In this document: positions 32,055 through 41,693 of the stretch, piece by piece
How positions within the stretch are numbered: position 1 is the first letter of the stretch
Layout: each line of letters opens with the position of its first letter
DNA from: VRUE01 sp963732225
GTDB taxonomy: Bacteria; Actinomycetota; Thermoleophilia; Solirubrobacterales; 70-9
DNA: 64,000 nucleotides
NCBI GenBank assembly: GCA_963732225.1
Contig: CAVSYR010000005.1
Span: 434,001 to 498,000, forward strand
Direction of reading: 5' to 3'
Notes under the pieces: model-generated
Seen by the model: only the letters and a program-made list of their open reading frames with translations
Database searches by the model: none
What the model was told of the DNA's origin: nothing
Position numbers and translations under genes: made by a program

Positions 32055-33086
32055 CTAGCCGTCGTAAACCGTCTCGCAGTAACGCGAGAGCTCGCGGGCG
32101 GCACCGCGGACCGAGGCGATCGCGGTTGCGTAGTCCATCCGCAATGGTCCGACCACGCCGACGGCGCCGAGGTTGCGGTGGGCGAGGCCGTAGTTGGCAC
32201 CGACGACGCTGACCGAACGCAGCTCCGGCCGCGGGTTCTCGCCGCCGATCCAGAGGAAGACGGAGCGCTGGTCGAGCGTCGAGCGCAGCATGGCGAGCAG
32301 TGTCGCCCGCTCCTCCAGGGCGGTCATCAGCATGTCGGCCCGGGGCAGGTCGGCGGAGTGGGCTTCGGAGAGCAGCCGCGACGCCCCCTCGGTGTAGAGG
32401 GTATCGGCGGACTCCTCCCGCTCGAGCTCGATGAAGGCGGAGCCAAGAGTGGCGATGAACTCGGCCTCGGCCGGGCCCAGCTCCGGATCGGCGAGGCGGC
32501 TGGCGATCATGCGGGCGCCGAGCCCCAAGCCGGCAAGCTGCTCGTTGAGGTAGCTCGAGGCCCACTCCACAAGCCCCGAATCGACGGGCCCGGGGAAGTC
32601 GAAGACGCGCTTTGCCACAGCGCCGTTAGAAGCGATGGCTACGACCATCACCCGGGTGGGCTGCAGGCTCAGCACCTCGACCCGGTGGATCGTCGCCGCC
32701 ACCGTCTCCGGCGGCGCCGTCACCAAAGCCATCAAGTCCGTCACCTGCGCCAGCGCCGTCGTCGTCTCCCGCATCGCCGCGTCGATCTCCCGCCGCAGCT
32801 CGAGCTCAACCGAGCTCTCCGCCGGCGGCCCGCCAGTAGCCATCATCGCGTCAACGTGCCGCCGGTAACCCATCTCAGTCGGCACCCTGCCAGCAGAAGT
32901 ATGCGGATGCGTCAGGTAGCCAGCTGCCTCCAAAGCTGCCAGCTCCGCCCTCACCGTCGATGGTCCCCACTCGACGCCCCGCTGCTCAGCGATCTCTTTA
33001 GAAGGCACGGGCTTCCCCGACGCGAGATACGCGTCGACAACAAGCTTGAGGATCAGCTCCTGTCGGGAGGAAAGCATCGCCTCCAT
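32055..33086 (-). CDS. hrcA: Heat-inducible transcription repressor HrcA
   Basis: A protein of 343 residues, repressor of class I heat-shock genes through CIRCE sites. N-terminal winged helix: LSSRQELILKLVVDAYLASG, KPVPSKEIAEQRGVEWGPST, YLTHPHTSAGRVPTEMGYR. The C-terminal GAF-like domain ends NLGAVGVVGPLRMDYATAIA. The 11-bp gap to the upstream dehydratase gene holds no CIRCE palindrome, so this operon is probably not autoregulated in the classical way. Followed by dnaJ after 2 bp. Confidence 0.94.
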   Translation of the reverse strand: MEAMLSSRQELILKLVVDAYLASGKPVPSKEIAEQRGVEWGPSTVRAELAALEAAGYLTHPHTSAGRVPTEMGYRRHVDAMMATGGPPAESSVELELRREIDAAMRETTTALAQVTDLMALVTAPPETVAATIHRVEVLSLQPTRVMVVAIASNGAVAKRVFDFPGPVDSGLVEWASSYLNEQLAGLGLGARMIASRLADPELGPAEAEFIATLGSAFIELEREESADTLYTEGASRLLSEAHSADLPRADMLMTALEERATLLAMLRSTLDQRSVFLWIGGENPRPELRSVSVVGANYGLAHRNLGAVGVVGPLRMDYATAIASVRGAARELSRYCETVYDG

Positions 33087-33097
33087 TCTAGGAGCCG

Positions 33098-33490
33098 CTA
33101 TAGCTGGACTTCTGCCTCTGCGTTGCGAATGGTCTGATTCTCGCCCTGGGCAGCGACCGTGTCTACGACGACCCTGTCGCCATCGACGCTCTTGACCGTG
33201 CCACTGACAACGATCTCGGTCTCCGGAGCCCCCATGCCACGGAATTGCACCGAGAGCCTTTTCAGCGCCCGCGGGTCGCCATCGGCGACGGCGGCGTTGG
33301 CCCGGGCAACCAGGCCCATCATGTAGAGCCCGTGCAGGATCGTGCCGGGCAGGCCGACGGCCTTGGCGAACTCGGGATCGATGTGGATCGGGTTGAAGTC
33401 CCCCGAAGCACCGGCGTAGCGGTGCGTCAGGTACTTGTCGGGCGTGACCTTCAGCTCCGGGATCGCGTCGCCAACGTTCAGATCGGCCAT
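33098..33490 (-). CDS. MaoC-family (3R)-hydroxyacyl dehydratase subunit, HadB-like
   Basis: A protein of 130 residues with a hot-dog fold. The hydratase-2 signature is ASGDFNPIHIDPEFAKAVGL (catalytic Asp and His), followed by GTILHGLYMMGLVARA. With the adjacent 33492 gene it forms a HadA/HadB-type pair: this subunit holds the catalytic dyad and the other the pseudo-domain. Role probably in fatty-acid or lipid dehydration. 1 bp separates the two genes, with hrcA 11 bp downstream. Confidence 0.88.
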   Translation of the reverse strand: MADLNVGDAIPELKVTPDKYLTHRYAGASGDFNPIHIDPEFAKAVGLPGTILHGLYMMGLVARANAAVADGDPRALKRLSVQFRGMGAPETEIVVSGTVKSVDGDRVVVDTVAAQGENQTIRNAEAEVQL

Positions 33491-33491
33491 C

Positions 33492-33932
33492 TCAGACTCC
33501 TCTCACGATGCAGGTCCAGGTGCCCTTGACGACCGGGTCCCCGTTCTGGTTGGCGGCGTTCGTCTCGAAGATGTAGAAGCCCTTGCCGTCCTTCTCGGAG
33601 ATGTCCAGGCACTTGGCCGTGGTCGTGATCTCGTCTCCCGAGCAGGCCGGCTCGCCCCACTCGAACTCCTGGCCACCGTGCACCATCGCGGCGAAGTTCA
33701 TCCCCACCTCGGGGTCGAACATCGCCGGGCCGACAGCGGGCGAGCTGTAGACGACGGCGAACATCGGCGGCGCGACGACGTCGCGGAAGCCGGCGGCCTT
33801 GGCGGCCTCGCGATCGAAGTGCACCGGGTTCTCGATCCCCAGCACCCGCGCGTACTCGCCGATCTTCTCCTTGCCCACCTCGTACTGCGTCGCGGGCCAT
33901 TCCTTGCCTATTGCCTCGGTCTTGATAGCCAT
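33492..33932 (-). CDS. MaoC-family dehydratase N-domain subunit, HadA/HadC-like
   Basis: A protein of 146 residues, the N-terminal-type MaoC (FAS1-DH-like) subunit: AIGKEWPATQYEVGKEKIGE, AAKAAGFRDVVAPPMFAVVY, FAAMVHGGQEFEWGEPACSG, DEITTTAKCLDISEKDGKG. Lacks the catalytic Asp-His of its partner and probably binds the acyl chain. Begins 14 bp after lepA on the same strand. The order in mycobacteria is hadA-hadB-hadC; only two subunits are present here. Confidence 0.86.
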   Translation of the reverse strand: MAIKTEAIGKEWPATQYEVGKEKIGEYARVLGIENPVHFDREAAKAAGFRDVVAPPMFAVVYSSPAVGPAMFDPEVGMNFAAMVHGGQEFEWGEPACSGDEITTTAKCLDISEKDGKGFYIFETNAANQNGDPVVKGTWTCIVRGV

Positions 33933-33946
33933 GGCGCGGACCCTAT

Positions 33947-35740
<1,794 letters not shown>

Positions 35741-35776
35741 GGGCGGGGTCGGAGTATGGCCGACAATTGTTTCCGG

Positions 35777-35805
35777 CCGGCGGGTCCTGTCGCGCCACCC
35801 GCCGG
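35777..35805 (-). terminator. Hairpin between membrane-protein gene and lepA
   Basis: CCGGCGGGT pairs with ACCCGCCGG across an 11-nt loop, 16 bp past the stop of the minus-strand gene ending at 35821 and 37 bp before the lepA start. Probable terminator. No T-tract. Confidence 0.5.
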
Positions 35806-35820
35806 AGGAAGCGATCGCGG

Positions 35821-37797
35821 CTAGCGCCGACACCCCGATGGAGCCAGCCGGGTCCTCAGCTTGTAGATGACCGTCGGCGGCTTGCGCAAGACCACCGTTG
35901 CGCCGGGAGCTGCTGTCCAGCGGGCGGTGGGTGGGTACGTGGGCTTGTTGGGTTCTATGCGGTCGCGGGTGGTTACTACGTAGGTGTAATGGCCGGCATT
36001 GAGGAGGCGGCGCCATTGGGGGCAGGTCGTGGGGGCGATGAAGCCACCGTGGGGTTGTTCGCTGCCGATGTAGGTGACTTCGTTGCTGAGGTCGCGACCG
36101 TAGAGGGGGTATTGGCGGGTGCTGGTGGTGGCTATGCGGGCGTCGCTGATGTCCTGGGTCCAGGCGAAGGCGGCGTTGAGGCCGGGGGTGGTGAAGCTGG
36201 GGTCCTCGTATCGACGCTCTAGGTAATGACGCTGGATCGGATACCCAAGGGCGATGACCGCGGCCAGAGCGACCACAACCGCCAGAGCTAGTGGCCCGCG
36301 GGTCCTGTCGCGGCGGCCCTCCCCCATGTGCTCGGACGCTGGCGCGCCCTCCGCTATGGGGGACCCCCGCCACCGCGCCACCCACGGGAGTAGCGCTGGC
36401 GGCAGGACAGCAAAACCGAGCACGAGAGCTGGGGCTAGGTAGCGGAGGCCGGATTCGAAGCCTTGGGGCATGCCGTCGGGGCCCGAAGCTGAGGTCGGCG
36501 CGATCAGCCAGGCCAGACCCGCGGCGAGACCGACGGCCGCGACGACTTGGAGGGTCCGGTCAGAGCGGCGACTGAGGCAGAGCAGGAGGCTGGCGATAGG
36601 AAGGATGACCAGCAAGGGCCAGAAGATCGTCAGGCCGTGGTGAAGGCCCGGCAGGAACCAGTCCGACCAGACCGAGCCGTTGGTCAGATAGCCGAACACA
36701 CTGTGGTCTTCGCGACCGCCCAATGCCTGTGTCGGTGCTGGCAAGGTGATCGGGCCGAGGTGTTTGACCCAGGGCAGCGGGTTGCCGGTGTGGGCGAGGT
36801 TTCTCAGGTACCAGTAACCCCCACCTGCCAAGGCGGCGAGCCCACCCGCAAGGAGGGCGCGCCAGCGAGCCCCCCGCGGCGCAACGAGGGCGACACCCAC
36901 CACGAGCACCGCCGCGGGAAGAAGGAAGTTGAGCTTCGTCCCAGCAGCCAGGCCCGCCGCCAGACCTACGACAGCCACAGGGCCCAGCGCGAACGCGGTT
37001 CCTATCTGGCGAGTAGAACCGCGTTCGCGCTGGGCCAGGGCAATCGCCACCGCGGCGAGGAGAAAAAAGATCCCAGCGATGTCGTTGCGGGCCTCGCCAG
37101 CTTGGTCGTGCAGAGCGGGCACGCTCAGAGCAATCGCCACCAGCGCAAGCGACCACGGCGCCACGCGATACGGCCGCCCAATGCACCAGGCAGCCACCAA
37201 GCACCCGACAAACCATCCGAGGTTCAGCAGTGGCGAGAGGATGTCTCGGCCGAACGCAACCATCCCAATCGCATGGACGACTTCCGAGTTCGCCGGATAG
37301 AACCAGGCCAGGAACTGCGGCGCAATGAAATGCAAGCTCCACGTGTTCCCGCTTTGAAAGAACCCCGCCGCGAACGGCCCGTGGTACCAGGTCGAATCGA
37401 ACCCGGTCATACCCGTGGACAACCGCAGCTTCACCCCGGCGGCGAAATGAATCACCGCTAGGCCAGCAACGACCAGAGCGATCCCGGTCGCGAGATCAAG
37501 GCCCACTCTGCGAGCTGAACGCCGGCGCCAGGACCCGCGACCGAGGACGCCGATCCCGCCCCCGACAACGACCACGGCAGCCAGATACGGCCCAGCCTTA
37601 AACCAACCAAACGCCCCAAGCACCTCGGCAACCCACAGCAACCCAGCGATCGCCAGCAGTGCCGTCGCCAGTTGCGCCACCAGGCCATCGAGCCGCGGCA
37701 CGAGCCGCCTACGCACGCTCGTCGCCCCGAGCCAAGCAAACCCGACGAGCACCCCCAGCTCGACTACCCCCAACAGGTAGCGCCCGACGCCGAGCAT
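35821..37797 (-). CDS. Polytopic membrane protein, GT-C glycosyltransferase-like
   Basis: A protein of 658 residues with about 12-13 predicted membrane helices and a soluble C-terminal ~130 residues. An early periplasmic loop carries MTGFDSTWYHGPFAAGFFQS, with an acidic residue placed as in GT-C enzymes that use polyprenyl-linked sugars. Later loops hold DQAGEARNDIAGIF and AAGLAAGTKLNFLLPA. Likely acts in cell-envelope glycan or lipid-linked sugar transfer, but no specific family is certain. It starts directly after the murJ stop with no gap, suggesting shared envelope function. A perfect 21-bp inverted repeat lies inside the gene at 36981-37036. Confidence 0.7.
   Translation of the reverse strand: MLGVGRYLLGVVELGVLVGFAWLGATSVRRRLVPRLDGLVAQLATALLAIAGLLWVAEVLGAFGWFKAGPYLAAVVVVGGGIGVLGRGSWRRRSARRVGLDLATGIALVVAGLAVIHFAAGVKLRLSTGMTGFDSTWYHGPFAAGFFQSGNTWSLHFIAPQFLAWFYPANSEVVHAIGMVAFGRDILSPLLNLGWFVGCLVAAWCIGRPYRVAPWSLALVAIALSVPALHDQAGEARNDIAGIFFLLAAVAIALAQRERGSTRQIGTAFALGPVAVVGLAAGLAAGTKLNFLLPAAVLVVGVALVAPRGARWRALLAGGLAALAGGGYWYLRNLAHTGNPLPWVKHLGPITLPAPTQALGGREDHSVFGYLTNGSVWSDWFLPGLHHGLTIFWPLLVILPIASLLLCLSRRSDRTLQVVAAVGLAAGLAWLIAPTSASGPDGMPQGFESGLRYLAPALVLGFAVLPPALLPWVARWRGSPIAEGAPASEHMGEGRRDRTRGPLALAVVVALAAVIALGYPIQRHYLERRYEDPSFTTPGLNAAFAWTQDISDARIATTSTRQYPLYGRDLSNEVTYIGSEQPHGGFIAPTTCPQWRRLLNAGHYTYVVTTRDRIEPNKPTYPPTARWTAAPGATVVLRKPPTVIYKLRTRLAPSGCRR
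36981..37036. repeat. Perfect 21-bp inverted repeat inside a coding sequence
   Basis: 36981-37001 (GGCCCAGCGCGAACGCGGTTC) pairs exactly with 37016-37036, with a 14-nt loop. It encodes part of a cytoplasmic turn (AQRERGSTRQIGTAFALGP) of the membrane protein without breaking the frame. Such length is not expected by chance in a protein-constrained region. Confidence 0.85.
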
Positions 37798-39477
37798 CTA
37801 GCGCCGCCGCAGCAGCCGCATGATCTGCTCCAGCTCGGCGATCTTCATCAGCTTCGCCGCCACCAGATAGGTCAGCCCACCCAGCCCCAGCCCGACGCCG
37901 AGCGAGACGATCTGACCGACGAGGCCGCGCCCGAGCGCGCTGTCGAGCACGTCCCAAACGCCAAATGAGACCGCCGCCAACGCCCCCGCCGCGATCGTGA
38001 TCTTGATCGTGGTCGCGATCAGCCGGCGCAACTCGAGCCCGCCGAACTCGTGGCGCAGGACGATCGCCTGGGCGATCACGGCGGCGATCGTGCCGATACC
38101 GGTGCCGGCGACGATGCCACCAGTGCCGAAGGGCTTGTAGAGGATGAGGGCGCCGAGGGCCGAGACCACCAGGTCGAGCCCGGCCAGCCCGGTCGCCATC
38201 CAGGGGCGCTGCAGGCTGAAGAAGGTGCGGGTCTGCAGCAGGTAGAGGCCGTTAGTCGGCAGCGAGAAGGCGAACCAGAAGAGGGCGGTGGCGACCAGGG
38301 CCGTCTGCTCGGGGGTGAACTCACCGCGCTGATAGATGAGCCGGATCATCGGCGTCGAGAGGACGAGGATCGCGGCCGCGGCCGGCACGAGGACAAAGAG
38401 GATCTGGCGCATGCCGTTGGCCATCGTCGCCCGCAGGTTCTCGATCTCCCCGCGCGAGGCGAAACGGGCCAGGGTCGGGAAGAGCACCGTGGCGATCGCC
38501 ACCGAGAAGATCCCCTGCGGCAGCTGGTAGAGGCGGAACGCCTTGTCGATCGCGGCCGGCGACTGCTCGCTGACCAGGCTGCCGAAGATGCTGTTGATCA
38601 GCATGTTGAAGTTGATCAGGCCGAGGCTGATCGTCACCGGCAGCATCAGCAGCAGCACGCGGCGCACGTGCGGATTGCGCCACTCGAAGCTCCATTCGAA
38701 TTTGAACGGGGTGTTGCGCAGGTCCCAGGCCGGGATCAGCAGCTGGACCAGCGTGCCGACCAGGATGCCGATCGCGTAGGCATAGATGCGGTTTTGGCCA
38801 TGGAAGGACGGGGCCAGCAGGACGGTGACCACGATGATCGTCAGGTTCCAAAACAGCGGCGAGATCGCGAAGGCGCCGAAGCGGTCGTAGCTGTTGAGGA
38901 TGCCGACGACGACGCCGCTGATCCCGAGCAGGATCAGGATCGGGAAGAGGACCTGGGAGAGGGTGACCGTGAGGTCGAGCAACTGGCCTTCGAAGCCGGG
39001 TGCGAAAACCGGCATGATCACCGGGGCGAGCAGCACGAAGAGGGCCGTGATCGCGCCGAGGACGAGGGTGATCAGCAGCAGCAGGGTCGAGGCGAGGCGG
39101 AATGCCTCGCGGTAGTTCTTCTGCTCCAGCTGCTCGGTGAAGATCGGCACGAAGGCCGGCTGCAGCGCGGCGTCGGCGAAGAGGCTGCGGACCAGGTTGG
39201 GGACCTGGAAGGCGATCGTGAAGGCCGACATCGGCCCGTAGACGCCGTAGTAGGAAGCAGCGACGACTTCGCGGCCAAGGCCGGCGACACGTGAGGCCGC
39301 GGTGGCGGCGGAGAAGAACGCGGTGGAGCGCGCGATGCGCCCCGCCTGGCGGCCCGGCGCCGGGTTGGCGCCCGGTTCCTCACCCGGCGAAAAGGCCTCC
39401 GCCTCGCGCACGGCAGTGTCGCGAGCGAGCTCTTCGTCCTCGCGTTCGGGACTGTCGGGTGCCTTGGGCGTCTCCAA
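37798..39477 (-). CDS. murJ: Lipid II flippase MurJ
   Basis: A protein of 559 residues with about 14 membrane helices that flips lipid II for peptidoglycan synthesis. MOP-superfamily signatures: RSTAFFSAATAASRVAGLGR, PNLVRSLFADAALQPAFVPI, VLFPILILLGISGVVVGILN and PQGIFSVAIATVLFPTLARF. A charged ~50-residue cytoplasmic N-terminal extension (MDTPKAPDSP-like acidic stretch, in fact METPKAPDSPEREDEELARD) precedes helix 1. It diverges from rpsT across 69 bp. Confidence 0.93.
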   Translation of the reverse strand: METPKAPDSPEREDEELARDTAVREAEAFSPGEEPGANPAPGRQAGRIARSTAFFSAATAASRVAGLGREVVAASYYGVYGPMSAFTIAFQVPNLVRSLFADAALQPAFVPIFTEQLEQKNYREAFRLASTLLLLITLVLGAITALFVLLAPVIMPVFAPGFEGQLLDLTVTLSQVLFPILILLGISGVVVGILNSYDRFGAFAISPLFWNLTIIVVTVLLAPSFHGQNRIYAYAIGILVGTLVQLLIPAWDLRNTPFKFEWSFEWRNPHVRRVLLLMLPVTISLGLINFNMLINSIFGSLVSEQSPAAIDKAFRLYQLPQGIFSVAIATVLFPTLARFASRGEIENLRATMANGMRQILFVLVPAAAAILVLSTPMIRLIYQRGEFTPEQTALVATALFWFAFSLPTNGLYLLQTRTFFSLQRPWMATGLAGLDLVVSALGALILYKPFGTGGIVAGTGIGTIAAVIAQAIVLRHEFGGLELRRLIATTIKITIAAGALAAVSFGVWDVLDSALGRGLVGQIVSLGVGLGLGGLTYLVAAKLMKIAELEQIMRLLRRR

Positions 39478-39546
39478 GCTTGGTCTCAGTCGCTATAGTC
39501 GGCGGCCGCCAGGAGGGGGCTCGGAGCCCACTCAGGCACATGACTT

Positions 39547-39816
39547 ATGGCCAACATAGCCTCACAGAAGAAGCGGATCCTACGCAGCGAGCGCGAGCGC
39601 ACGGAGAACCGCCTGCTCACGAGCACGGTGAAGACCTACTTCCGCCGGCTCGAGGCCGCCGTGGAGGCGGGCGATACGGCCAAGGTCGCGGCCGAGCACA
39701 AGACGCTCGTCTCCAAGATCGACAAGGCCGTCCAAAAGGGCGCCATGCACAAGAACACCGGCGCCCGCAAGAAGTCCCGCGCGGCCCGCGTCGTCGCCAG
39801 CCCCGCCGCCAAGTAG
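39547..39816 (+). CDS. rpsT: 30S ribosomal protein S20
   Basis: A basic, helical protein of 89 residues: MANIASQKKRILRSERERTE, AAEHKTLVSKIDKAVQKGAM, HKNTGARKKSRAARVV. It contacts 16S rRNA helix 44. A short GC hairpin GGGCT/AGCCC (39518-39530) lies in the leader, and TATAGT at 39494-39499 is a candidate -10. Stop codon directly abuts the convergent holA stop. The upstream gene murJ diverges. Confidence 0.96.
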   Translation: MANIASQKKRILRSERERTENRLLTSTVKTYFRRLEAAVEAGDTAKVAAEHKTLVSKIDKAVQKGAMHKNTGARKKSRAARVVASPAAK

Positions 39817-40797
39817 CTACGCCGGCGCTCCCGCGGCTTTCCTGACCGCAAGCGTCAGCGCCAGATCGTCGCCGTAGTCGGCCCCGCCGCGGCACCAGAC
39901 CTCGAGGTCGGCGAGCGTCGCGGTCGCCCCCTGCAATTGCTCGAGGTTGGTTCTGCCAAGACGCGCAACCAGCTGCTTGGCCGCGTACGGGTGCATGCCC
40001 AAGCTCGATTCCACCTGCTTCGCCGGCACGCCCTGCTCGAGCTGGGCCGCCGCGGCACAAGCCTTGCGCAGTCGCGAAGCGAGGCCGTAGATCAGGCCGG
40101 TGACGTTCTCGCCTTGGGAGATCAGCCGCTCGGCCAGCGAGGCCGCCTTCGCCGGGTTGCGTTCGAGCATCGCGTCCGAGAGCGCCCAGACCGCCGCCTC
40201 GGAGGTGTCGGAGACCATCGCTTCGAGGTCGGCGGCCGAGACCGCGCCCCCCTCCCCAGCCCACAGCGCCAAGCGCTCCAGCTCGTTGCCGAGCCGAACC
40301 GGGCTGGCGCCCATGCGATCGACGAGGATGCGGGCCGCCGCGGGATCGAGCGAGAAGCCAAGGCGCTTCGCGTCGCCGACCAGGATGCGCGGCAGCTCAC
40401 GCGGCTTCGGCGCCTCGAACTCGTGGATCTCTCCCGCCGCCGCCTTGACCGCCTTCGCCAGCTTCGCCGGCGCTTTGGCACGGGCGATCAACACCACGGT
40501 CAAATCGGGTGGGAGGTCGGCGATCGCATCGACCACCGCGGTCAACTGGCGGTCGCGCCAGCGATCGACCCCGTCGGCGAGCAGGTAGCGCCGCGTCTCG
40601 GTCAGCGACATCGCCGGAATCGCCGCCAGCAGCGCCTCGTGGTCGGGCGAGCCCTTGCCCTCGCTGGCCTCGAATATCTCCAGCGCACCGGCCCCGCCAT
40701 CGCCTTCAGCGCGGCTGCGCAGGCGCGCGCGCGTCGCGTCGATCTTCGCCTGATCGGTACCGGCGATCAGGTACAGGGATGCGAGGGCCGCAGCCAT
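39817..40797 (-). CDS. holA: DNA polymerase III delta subunit
   Basis: A protein of 326 residues, the clamp-loader delta subunit. LYLIAGTDQAKIDATRARLR opens a degenerate AAA domain, and VVLIARAKAPAKLAKAVKAA, LVDRMGASPVRLGNELERLA, EAAVWALSDAMLERNPAKAA are typical of HolA. It converges on rpsT with zero spacing, a conserved rpsT/holA neighbourhood. Upstream 11 bp lies a membrane-anchored low-complexity gene. Confidence 0.93.
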   Translation of the reverse strand: MAAALASLYLIAGTDQAKIDATRARLRSRAEGDGGAGALEIFEASEGKGSPDHEALLAAIPAMSLTETRRYLLADGVDRWRDRQLTAVVDAIADLPPDLTVVLIARAKAPAKLAKAVKAAAGEIHEFEAPKPRELPRILVGDAKRLGFSLDPAAARILVDRMGASPVRLGNELERLALWAGEGGAVSAADLEAMVSDTSEAAVWALSDAMLERNPAKAASLAERLISQGENVTGLIYGLASRLRKACAAAAQLEQGVPAKQVESSLGMHPYAAKQLVARLGRTNLEQLQGATATLADLEVWCRGGADYGDDLALTLAVRKAAGAPA

Positions 40798-40808
40798 CGC
40801 GGCCGAGT

Positions 40809-41618
40809 CTAGTGAGCGGCCTGGTTGGCTTTCGCCGCGTCGGCGGCTTCCTTCGCCGCCGCCGGGTTTGGTGCCGGCGCGCTCTTTTCCGGCGCGGTCA
40901 CCGGTGGTGGCGCTTTCGCTTTGGTTTTGGCGACGCTTTCGTCGCGTTTGGCCTTGGCGCTTGATGCTTCGCTCGACTTGGTCGAACCAGGCGAGGAACC
41001 CTGAGACTTCGTCGCCGTCACCGACTTGCTGCTGTCGCTGACCGCCTTGGCCACCGCGGCTTCGCTTGCTTTGGAGCTGGAGCTCGTCTTGACCGGTTCG
41101 CTCGCACTCGGTGGCGGTGCGCTTGCAACCGTGGGTGTTGCGGAAGGAGCAGGTGACGGCGTTACCGGTTCAGGTTCGGGTGCCGGCTGGGTGGAGCTCG
41201 GCTGACCCGTGCCATGACCCGGATGCACTCCGGCGCTGCCCCCCAGCTGCTTGGAGTGCCCAAGCTGAGAACCCCGCGAAGGGTCGGCACCGCGATGCGC
41301 TGCGGCGCCTGCACCTTGACCGGCGCCTTCGGCTGCTGGCCTCGCAGTCGCGATCGCCGGCCCGGAATGCGTCAAGGCGATTGCGTCGTGAACGGTGCCG
41401 ACTCGGGTCGGAGCTCCGGGCAATGGTCCGCTGAGCACGCCCGGCCAGCCGATCTGCGAGATGAAGAAGACCAGGCCAAGGCCAACGGCACCGACCAGGC
41501 CGAGCAAGGCAATCGAGGCACGGCGCAGGCGCAGCAGCATGCTGCCCTCAGCCAGGCTGAGGGCACCCAGCGAACGCGTCAACGCATGTCCGACCTTGGA
41601 AGCCACCGCTACGTCCAT
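40809..41618 (-). CDS. Membrane-anchored Pro/Ser/Ala-rich protein of unknown function
   Basis: A protein of 269 residues. Residues ~1-30 are cytoplasmic (HALTRSLGALSLAEGSMLLR); one membrane helix at ~33-55 (ASIALLGLVGAVGLGLVFFI) is followed by ~200 residues of extracytoplasmic low complexity rich in Pro, Ser, Ala, Lys and Thr, with a Lys/Ala-rich end (AAAKEAADAAKANQAAH). Resembles wall-spanning or cell-wall-interacting tails, with no domain recognised. Lies between comEC and holA on the same strand. Confidence 0.6.
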   Translation of the reverse strand: MDVAVASKVGHALTRSLGALSLAEGSMLLRLRRASIALLGLVGAVGLGLVFFISQIGWPGVLSGPLPGAPTRVGTVHDAIALTHSGPAIATARPAAEGAGQGAGAAAHRGADPSRGSQLGHSKQLGGSAGVHPGHGTGQPSSTQPAPEPEPVTPSPAPSATPTVASAPPPSASEPVKTSSSSKASEAAVAKAVSDSSKSVTATKSQGSSPGSTKSSEASSAKAKRDESVAKTKAKAPPPVTAPEKSAPAPNPAAAKEAADAAKANQAAH

Positions 41619-41693
41619 CGACCCCAGTTGCGATGGGCAAGAGAGCGACAGCGACGAAACCCCAGTTTTGCCTCGGCCATCCGTTGAGGCTCC

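Noticed and set aside
33087..33097. CIRCE element for hrcA
   Set aside because: The 11-bp gap is too short and no TTAGCACTC/GAGTGCTAA pair was found.
36310..36362. Imperfect inverted repeat TCCCCCAT/ATGGGGGA inside the membrane-protein gene
   Set aside because: Only eight bases with a long loop; could be chance, unlike the 21-bp repeat at 36981.
35741..36385. N-terminal extension of LepA
   Set aside because: The added residues are Pro/His/Arg-rich shadow of the antisense-frame membrane gene; LepA family start is at 35740.
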